A stretch of 12,519 bases of DNA from Chalciporus piperatus (Eukaryota > Basidiomycota > Agaricomycetes > Boletales > Boletaceae): assembly GCA_038093975.1 (NCBI GenBank), contig JBBPTG010000451.1, positions 1-12,519 on the forward strand. The letters are read 5' to 3'. The first letter of the stretch is position 1. Each line of letters begins with the position of its first letter. Both the position numbers and the translations under genes were made by a program. Positions 7,770 through 12,519 of this stretch are shown here, in pieces. Under the pieces are notes generated by a model. That model saw nothing but the letters and a program-made list of their open reading frames with translations, was not told the origin of the DNA and ran no database searches.

Positions 7770-7855
7770 GGGCGTCCTGGACGACCGTCGTGCAACGAGT
7801 GACCGCGGTCACGTGACTTCGATGCCAACGCACCACACGGGCGTCCTGGAAGCCC
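7770..7855. promoter_or_regulatory. Symmetric unit 3: palindrome-CACGTG-palindrome
   Basis: Palindromes at 7770-7786 (GGACGACC) and 7839-7855 (GGAAGCCC), each with one substitution, flank GGTCACGTGAC with CACGTG at 7810-7815. Spacing is exactly 23 bases on both sides. The spacing is kept although the palindromes have drifted. Confidence 0.58.
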
Positions 7856-8046
7856 GTCGTGCAAACACCAATCCTAGTCACATACCTCATGACCCATGTA
7901 CATAGTCATTGTATTAAATACATGTATTGTCACTCACTGTGTACGACTGGTGTGTGCACGGGCTTCCTGGACGCCCATTCTCCATGCAGTCTATTCAATA
8001 TAGCTATCAACTGACTATAGGGTGACAGGGGATTGCCTTTTAGGGA

Positions 8047-8079
8047 ACCCTAATGTCCTAATTGGGACATTCTAGGGTT
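8047..8079. repeat. Imperfect hairpin at the start of 72-bp repeat copy 2
   Basis: AACCCTAATGTCC on the left pairs with GGACATTCTAGGGTT on the right apart from a two-base insertion, centred on TAATTG. The right arm is the beginning of the 72-bp repeat, so its left flank is an inverted, slightly shortened copy of that beginning. Confidence 0.6.
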
Positions 8080-8130
8080 AGGTTTAGGGTTACAATTCAC
8101 CCTAGGGATGGTCAAAAGCTACTCATAACC
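8059..8130 (+). repeat. 72-bp direct repeat, copy 2, abutting the fasciclin fragment
   Basis: 71 of 72 bases match 6983-7054. The right edge (8130) coincides with the point where the fasciclin-like reading frame loses family resemblance, and the repeat supplies that frame's last three codons and its stop (8119-8121). A 14-bp palindrome ATAACCTTGGTTAT spans the junction at 8125-8138. Confidence 0.9.
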
Positions 8131-8367
8131 TTGGTTATCTTCTATGCTAAACTCTTTGGAGAGCGCTGTGTCTCGGGCGTAAGAGAAGTAAATGCTGGCA
8201 GACGATTCGATGGTGAGCAAGTCCGTCAGTGTGGGTCCGGTTGTCGTCTCTGGGGCGAATATGGAGGGATCTTGTGCCATTGTTGGTGGAGACAGAATGG
8301 CTTGGTCCTGGAATGAAGCGGACACGAGGAGAGGAAGGGCGAGAGTGAGGAGATGAGTGAGTCGCAT
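8119..8367 (-). pseudogene. Truncated 5' end of a secreted fasciclin (FAS1)-like gene
   Basis: The 82-residue frame starts with a convincing signal peptide (MRLTHLLTLALPLLVSA, cleavage after about residue 17). A Pro/Thr-rich linker follows, then TLTDLLTIESSASIYFSYAR (residues 46-65), which resembles the start of a FAS1 domain in fungal fasciclin-like proteins. A full FAS1 domain is about 130 residues; here only about 35 are present. The frame enters the 72-bp repeat at 8130 and stops four codons later. The intact protein would be secreted or cell-surface and adhesion-related. The start is supported by the signal peptide and the context CCAGCCATGC. The Gypsy LTR ends 20 bases upstream, so the native promoter is displaced as well. 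An alternative is a first exon whose intron starts near AAGGTTATG, but no continuation is seen nearby. Family assignment is by motif memory only. Confidence 0.6.
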
Positions 8368-8382
8368 GGCTGGTCGCCGTTG

Positions 8383-8387
8383 GTACG
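8383..8387. repeat. Candidate Gypsy target-site duplication
   Basis: GTACG directly adjoins the LTR terminus. Ty3/Gypsy integrases usually make 5-bp duplications. The partner copy would lie beyond the right window edge, so this is positional inference only. Confidence 0.4.
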
Positions 8388-8523
8388 TGTTATGACTGAG
8401 TCACAACACAGCGGGGACTTAAGGCAACACTAAGCCTTGCGAAGGAGTATGCTGAGTACTAAAACTTAATTGCGGTGAAGCAACAAATGGATTAGACTGG
8501 GGTCTGTGATAAGTACAGGGCTA

Positions 8524-8531
8524 CTTATATA
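8524..8531 (-). promoter_or_regulatory. LTR TATA box
   Basis: TATATAAG on the minus strand, inside the LTR. Transcription would be expected to start some 30 bases downstream, near 8495. In a 5' LTR this would drive the element; in this 3' LTR it points at the fasciclin-like fragment, whose ATG lies 157 bases away. No ATG lies between them on the minus strand. Confidence 0.6.
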
Positions 8532-8686
8532 CTATTGAGAAGTGCGCACAGACCAACAGCCGAATAAGGAAATCGTAAAGGAAAAGATAAATAAGGTAAG
8601 TGGGACGATAGATAAGAAAAGGTACCAGGTACGGATTAGGGTCTAGGCCATGACATCATTGCTGACTCATCTAAGTCTAGACCTTT

Positions 8687-8696
8687 GTCACGTGAC
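8687..8696. promoter_or_regulatory. TCACGTGA E-box in LTR U3
   Basis: GTCACGTGAC is a perfect 10-bp palindrome with a CACGTG core, the binding sequence of bHLH factors such as the Cbf1/Pho4 class. It lies upstream of the LTR TATA box, as an activator site would. The same decamer is at the centre of array units 2 and 3, at 7627-7636 and 7808-7817. Confidence 0.45.
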
Positions 8697-8842
8697 CTGA
8701 TTATGTAATAGTTTACGTAATGCTACAGGGACTACCGGAGCGGATTAAGATGAATCCGGCTTGACCCCTAAGTTGTAGACAAAGTCCAGAGTTCGAATAC
8801 CGTTGTAGGCAAAAGTTTGAAAAGTTTTTAAATACTATAACA

Positions 8843-8855
8843 CTATCCCCTCTCT
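8843..8855 (-). promoter_or_regulatory. Gypsy polypurine tract
   Basis: The element strand reads AGAGAGGGGATAG immediately before the LTR's TG, the expected position and composition of the plus-strand DNA primer. It overlaps the pol stop codon (TAG, 8854-8856), so coding and priming sequences abut without spare bases. Confidence 0.75.
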
Positions 8856-11800
8856 AGGAATCGCATTCCAGGCGATTCGGCAATTTCCGCACAGGAACCT
8901 CTGTCAGATTTTCGTATTTCTGAAACAAGGCCGAGAAATTTCCCATGGTCATGTTAATACGGCGTGGGGCGGACGGGTGCTTTTTGTGAAAAGCTTTGAC
9001 AGCTTCGGGTGCATTTGACAAATGCGCTGCCTTTTCCCATGTACGGTCCGATATGTCCCAGCCTTTCCAATGAACCAGGTACTCTAACTGTCCTTGTTTA
9101 ACCTGAGACTTCACTACGTAATCCACCTCGTACTCTTCTTCTCCCTCTTGGTTGACTATTACCGGATCCGGAAGACGGACCGGTTGCCCTTCCAACGGTT
9201 CTTTAGCCGGTTTGACCCGTTTGACATTAACCGTGGGATGGATATGCATAGAATTGGGCAAGTCTAGTGTGACTGCATTGGGAAGAACCTTCGTGATCTG
9301 ATAAGGTCCGATCCAGTTCTGCGTCATCTTTTTGGAGGGATAGGGTAATTTGAGGTTGTCCGTGGATAACATAACGAAATCTCCGATTTGGTAATCTGGA
9401 GCTTCGGACCGATGTTTGTCCGCTTGCTCTTTCATACGGTTCTGAGTTTCTTCTAACGCCTTCTCTACTTCTTTGTGTGCCTTTCCACATTTTTCTAAAA
9501 ATGTACCAGCCGGAGATGAATCGCCTTCGAATCCCATGCGTGGGAAGTAGTTTTTTGTTATAGCGAAGGGGATGGTTCCGGTAGCAGTGGATAGGGAGGA
9601 ATTGTGATGGAACTGCGCTATCTTCAACCAATCAGCCCATTCCGTTTGACGTTTAGCCACGTAAGCGCGGAGATACTGCTGGAGTTCTCGGTTCATACGC
9701 TCCGTTTGACCATCGGTTTGGGGGTGATAAGCGGTTGACAGCTTCTGTTCTATTCCTAGAAGGGTGCAAAGCTGCGAAGTAAACTCCGATGCGAATTGCG
9801 GTCCTCGATCTGAAACAATCGAAGAGGGAAGTCCGTGTCTACACCAAACATTGTCTCTAAATAGAATAGCTAATTCTTTCGATGAAATTGTCTTTTTACA
9901 AGCAATAAACTCTACTTCTTTAGAGAAGCGATCTACAATTACACAAATAGCATCAAAGCCACGTGATTTGGGAAAACCCGTGGTAAAGTCTATAGATATA
10001 TCCTTCCAAGGTTCTTTTGGAACCGGAAGGGGAATTAATTTGCCAGCTTGTGCCGTTGACTTTCCCTTCGTGAGGGCGCACGTCTGACAATGTTCTACGT
10101 AATTTTTAACGTCCTTTGTGACACCAGGCCACGAGAAATAACGAGTAACTAGATGCAAAGTACGTCCTTGGCCACCATGTCCGCCAATGGGAGAATCATG
10201 AAGGATTGTGAGTAGTTTAGTACGTAAAGAAATAGGAACGAAAACTTTGTTTTTGTCATTTTTAAATACTATAGACCCCTCGTCAAAAACGAAGCCATCT
10301 AAAATATCCTTTTTTATTTTTTCTGATTCATTTTGTATTTCGTCGTAAATAGGTGAAGAAAGAGTAACCGTATTAATAAAAACAGAGGCAGGAAGGACAG
10401 TAATATTTTTGTTATGGTCGGGATCTGCTTCTCCGTGATCTTCTCGACGAGATAAAGCATCAGCCCTTCCATTTGTGGCACCCGGTTTATAAATAATCGA
10501 GTAATTATACTCTGAGAGCAACGCATTCCAGCGTGCTTGACGTGGGCTCAGAGTTTGGGGAGATTTCCAATATTCGAGATTCTTATGATCAGTCCAAATC
10601 TCGAAATGTTCTCGACCCATTAGATAATGTCTCCATTCCTGCAAAGCCCTAATGACAGCTAAAAGCTCTTTGTCATAAACCGGGTAGTTCTTCTCGGCAG
10701 AACTAAAGGAATGGGAAATGAAGGCACAAGGCCTCCAGAGGCCATCATCACATTTAACCGAGAGCACAGCTCCCGTTGCAATATCACTAGCGTCCGTTTC
10801 TACTCTGACTTCTTTAGAGCGGTCAGGATAAGCTAAAAGCGGAGCGGTAGTGAATTGCTGCTTCAGCTTGTCAAAAGCTTGCTGTTGCTCCGGTCCCCAC
10901 CGGTATGGTGTGTCCTTTTTGGTGAGGTCATTCAAGGGACGAGCAATGTCAGCGAAGCCCTGAATGAAGCGTCGGTAGAAGTTAGCCAATCCTAAGAAGG
11001 ACTGAACACCCTTCAACCGAGTTGGTGCCGGCCAATCCAAAATAGCCTGCACTTTTGAAGTGTCCATCTCTACGCCTTTCTGGGAGATAACCATTCCCAA
11101 GAAATCTACGGAATCCACCGCGAAGCTACACTTTTCTGGTTTTACGTAAAGATCGTTCTCTCTGAGACGTTGCAATACGGTTTTAACTATTTCTAAGTGC
11201 TCAGCTCTAGTTTTTCCGAACGTAAAGATCATGAGATCGTCGATATAAATAATAAGAACCCCATGAAGATCGCTAAATAGATCGTTCATCATTTGTTGGA
11301 ATGTGGGGGGAGAGTTCGTAAGTCCAAAGTACATGACAACTGGTTCGTAAGCGCCGAATGGAGTAACGAAAGCCGCTTTCCATTCGTCGCCTTCTTTTAT
11401 TCTAACATTATTATATCCCCAACGTAGGTCCATTTTAGTAAACATGTCAGCTCCTTTGAGCTGGTCGATAAGTCCGGAAATGAGAGGAAGAGGGTAGGCG
11501 TTCTTGACAGTTCCCTCATTTACATAACGATAGTCCATAACTAATCTCTTTTTACCGTCCTTTTTTGGAATAAAGAAAACAGGAGATGTCTGAGGGGATT
11601 TCGACGGACGAAGATATCCTTTCGATAACTCCTTATCGATGAACTTTTTAACGTCATCTAGTTCCTGTTCGGACATCGGAATCACCCGACCCTTTTTAGG
11701 AATGAAATCAGGCTTGAGATCTATTGCGTGGTCCCATGCCTTTCGGGTAGGCATACGCTCACTCTCTTGCTCTGAAAAGACGTCTAAGTACTCGTGGAGT

Positions 11801-12519
11801 TCTACTGGGACTTTCTCGGTGAGCCCCGCCTCAAACACTCTACGAATAGAAAAAGAACGATTCAAATGATAGTTAACTACTTTGCACTGATCCGTACAGC
11901 GTGTGAATTTTACTCGTTTGGCCACCCAATCAATTTCAGGGTTATGCCTCTCAAGCCAATCATAGCCGATGATCATGTGATGAGTGCCAAGTACAGAAAC
12001 GAAAGCATCCATATGCTCAAAATGTCCATTGTGTCCTAAAACAAGCGAAACCTTGTGAGTGACACCGCCTATCGCTCCCTCTGAGCCGTCGGCGTTATAC
12101 ACTGGAATAGGAAAAGGAAGTTCTTCCAGTGTTAAACCATGTCGCTCACAGAACGATTTATCTATGAAAGTTTCGGTTGCGCCGGAATCCAACAGAGCGG
12201 CAAACTCCATTTTCTTCCATTGCTCCCCTTTATCGTACATAATAGTAATAGCGAGATCCAGCTCGTTTTTCCGATTCTGATTCCTTACATGTATTTTTGA
12301 TGGGATTTCTTTTTTCGAATAATTTACCTTAAGGGAATTAAGCACGAATTGTTTTACTTCTGTCGCCACGCCACTAAGGGACGCCCTTTCAGAAGAAGAA
12401 GAAAATTTATATTGGAACGGAACACAAGGAGTAGTACTAATACAACCATTTGGTAAACTATGTCCGAGCCGCCGAGAACCCATTTCTCTCATTGGCTGTT
12501 TCCTTTTAAAGCTTCGGCT
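8854..12519 (-). CDS. Ty3/Gypsy chromovirus Pol (PR-RT-RH-IN-chromodomain), 5' end open
   Basis: Numbering is from the Met at 12492, giving 1212 residues; the frame stays open nine more codons to the window edge, so that Met is probably internal and Gag may be fused upstream. Protease has LLDSGATETFID (D102). RT has D355 in KMDLRWGYNN and YIDD at 416-419. RNase H has D567, E609, D635 and D678. Integrase has zinc ligands H765, H772, C802, C805 and catalytic D835, D895, E931, with 35 residues between the last two. A GPY module lies at 1062-1064. The chromodomain (about 1119-1175) keeps likely cage aromatics Y1121, W1142 and W1152. All catalytic residues are intact. Together these copy element RNA into DNA and integrate it; in this family the chromodomain is known to steer insertion to methylated-histone heterochromatin. 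One oddity is proline in FGLTNSPPTF where alanine is usual. The stop overlaps the polypurine tract. Confidence 0.95.
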   Translation of the reverse strand, partial: SRSFKRKQPMREMGSRRLGHSLPNGCISTTPCVPFQYKFSSSSERASLSGVATEVKQFVLNSLKVNYSKKEIPSKIHVRNQNRKNELDLAITIMYDKGEQWKKMEFAALLDSGATETFIDKSFCERHGLTLEELPFPIPVYNADGSEGAIGGVTHKVSLVLGHNGHFEHMDAFVSVLGTHHMIIGYDWLERHNPEIDWVAKRVKFTRCTDQCKVVNYHLNRSFSIRRVFEAGLTEKVPVELHEYLDVFSEQESERMPTRKAWDHAIDLKPDFIPKKGRVIPMSEQELDDVKKFIDKELSKGYLRPSKSPQTSPVFFIPKKDGKKRLVMDYRYVNEGTVKNAYPLPLISGLIDQLKGADMFTKMDLRWGYNNVRIKEGDEWKAAFVTPFGAYEPVVMYFGLTNSPPTFQQMMNDLFSDLHGVLIIYIDDLMIFTFGKTRAEHLEIVKTVLQRLRENDLYVKPEKCSFAVDSVDFLGMVISQKGVEMDTSKVQAILDWPAPTRLKGVQSFLGLANFYRRFIQGFADIARPLNDLTKKDTPYRWGPEQQQAFDKLKQQFTTAPLLAYPDRSKEVRVETDASDIATGAVLSVKCDDGLWRPCAFISHSFSSAEKNYPVYDKELLAVIRALQEWRHYLMGREHFEIWTDHKNLEYWKSPQTLSPRQARWNALLSEYNYSIIYKPGATNGRADALSRREDHGEADPDHNKNITVLPASVFINTVTLSSPIYDEIQNESEKIKKDILDGFVFDEGSIVFKNDKNKVFVPISLRTKLLTILHDSPIGGHGGQGRTLHLVTRYFSWPGVTKDVKNYVEHCQTCALTKGKSTAQAGKLIPLPVPKEPWKDISIDFTTGFPKSRGFDAICVIVDRFSKEVEFIACKKTISSKELAILFRDNVWCRHGLPSSIVSDRGPQFASEFTSQLCTLLGIEQKLSTAYHPQTDGQTERMNRELQQYLRAYVAKRQTEWADWLKIAQFHHNSSLSTATGTIPFAITKNYFPRMGFEGDSSPAGTFLEKCGKAHKEVEKALEETQNRMKEQADKHRSEAPDYQIGDFVMLSTDNLKLPYPSKKMTQNWIGPYQITKVLPNAVTLDLPNSMHIHPTVNVKRVKPAKEPLEGQPVRLPDPVIVNQEGEEEYEVDYVVKSQVKQGQLEYLVHWKGWDISDRTWEKAAHLSNAPEAVKAFHKKHPSAPRRINMTMGNFSALFQKYENLTEVPVRKLPNRLECDS

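Larger units (their letters stand above)
7277..7976. repeat. Tandem array of ~180-bp units with 17-bp palindromes
   Basis: The palindrome GGGCGTCCTGGACGCCC, or its reverse complement with A at the centre, starts at 7277 (variant centre), 7408, 7476, 7588, 7658, 7770, 7839 and 7960. Copies at 7658, 7770, 7839 and 7960 have one substitution each. Intervals 7408-7588-7770-7960 (180, 182, 190) and 7476-7658-7839 (182, 181) give a period near 181 bp. Between palindrome pairs lies an AT-rich block (GTAAATA..TAGT.TACAT and GTAATAAACA) conserved from unit to unit. Small minus-strand frames at 7391-7606 and 7558-7743 just translate this block and are not taken as genes. Confidence 0.9.
8388..8842 (-). 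repeat. Gypsy 3' LTR, 455 bp
   Basis: On the plus strand it begins TGTTATGACTGAG and ends ACTATAACA, giving a 6-bp terminal inverted repeat TGTTAT/ATAACA with TG..CA ends. The right edge adjoins the polypurine tract. It contains a TATA box (8524-8531 complement), a TGACTGAGTCA palindrome at 8393-8403 that includes a Gcn4/AP-1-type TGACTCA on the element strand, and GTCACGTGAC at 8687-8696. No ORF of note lies within it. Confidence 0.87.
8388..12519 (-). mobile_element. Ty3/Gypsy chromovirus, 3' part, cut by window edge
   Basis: Reading leftward: an open pol frame (12519 to 8854) with protease, RT, RNase H, integrase and chromodomain, then a polypurine tract and a 3' LTR (8388-8842). RT before integrase is the Ty3/Gypsy (Metaviridae) order, and the C-terminal chromodomain places it among chromoviruses, the dominant fungal Gypsy group. 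Gag, the primer-binding site and the 5' LTR lie right of the window. No stop or frameshift interrupts the visible pol, so this copy may be young and possibly active. It inserted just upstream of the fasciclin-like start codon in the same orientation. Confidence 0.94.

Noticed and set aside
7277..7976. CRISPR-like look of regularly spaced palindromic repeats
   Set aside because: Repeat spacing alternates 68-70 and about 112 bases, spacers are themselves repeated, and the surrounding elements are eukaryotic.
8122..8130. GGTTATGAG at the edge of both 72-bp repeats as a second Copia-type primer-binding site
   Set aside because: Only 9 bases match the site at 3970-3983, it is not preceded by an LTR terminus, and on one side it adjoins coding sequence.
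9764..10087. 107-residue plus-strand frame opposite Gypsy integrase
   Set aside because: Antisense shadow of a strongly conserved integrase domain, with no independent features.

Overview
The window looks like repeat-dense, gene-poor nuclear DNA of a filamentous fungus, most likely a basidiomycete. Both large coding regions belong to LTR retrotransposons of the kinds that crowd fungal heterochromatin: one Ty1/Copia and one Ty3/Gypsy chromovirus with a C-terminal chromodomain. The only host-type gene is the broken 5' piece of a secreted fasciclin-like protein. No bacterial-type operon, rRNA, tRNA gene or CRISPR array was seen. The organism is inferred from element types and gene style, not from a marker gene.

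Layout. (1) 1-4168: the 5' part of a minus-strand Copia element. From right to left it has a 185-bp 5' LTR, a primer-binding site matching the anticodon arm of initiator tRNA-Met, an untranslated leader, and a Gag-protease-integrase ORF. That ORF stops at an in-frame TGA (259-261), after which the same frame continues into reverse transcriptase and off the left edge. (2) 4171-5960: an AT-rich, higher-order repeat array into which the Copia element inserted. Seven copies of a ~110-bp module fall into three subtypes in the order A1-B-A2-B-A2-B-A1. (3) 5961-7054: no gene; hairpin-forming GCGCAATT elements and a dispersed short repeat. (4) 6983-8130: a segment bounded by two nearly identical 72-bp direct repeats that carry TTAGGG-like sequence. 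Between them lies a ~180-bp-period tandem array. Each of its three best units has two 17-bp palindromes placed symmetrically about a central TCACGTGA site. (5) 8119-8367: a fasciclin-like gene start with signal peptide, truncated where the 72-bp repeat begins. (6) 8388-12519: the 3' part of a minus-strand Ty3/Gypsy chromovirus: 455-bp 3' LTR, polypurine tract, and an intact protease-RT-RNase H-integrase-chromodomain frame open to the right edge.

How the parts relate. The two retrotransposons share an orientation but are otherwise independent. The Gypsy LTR lies 20 bp upstream of the fasciclin ATG in the same orientation and contains a TATA box, with no intervening ATG, so it could act as a promoter for the broken gene. 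The most unusual structure is the symmetric palindrome/CACGTG array. The same TCACGTGA core also occurs in the Gypsy LTR.
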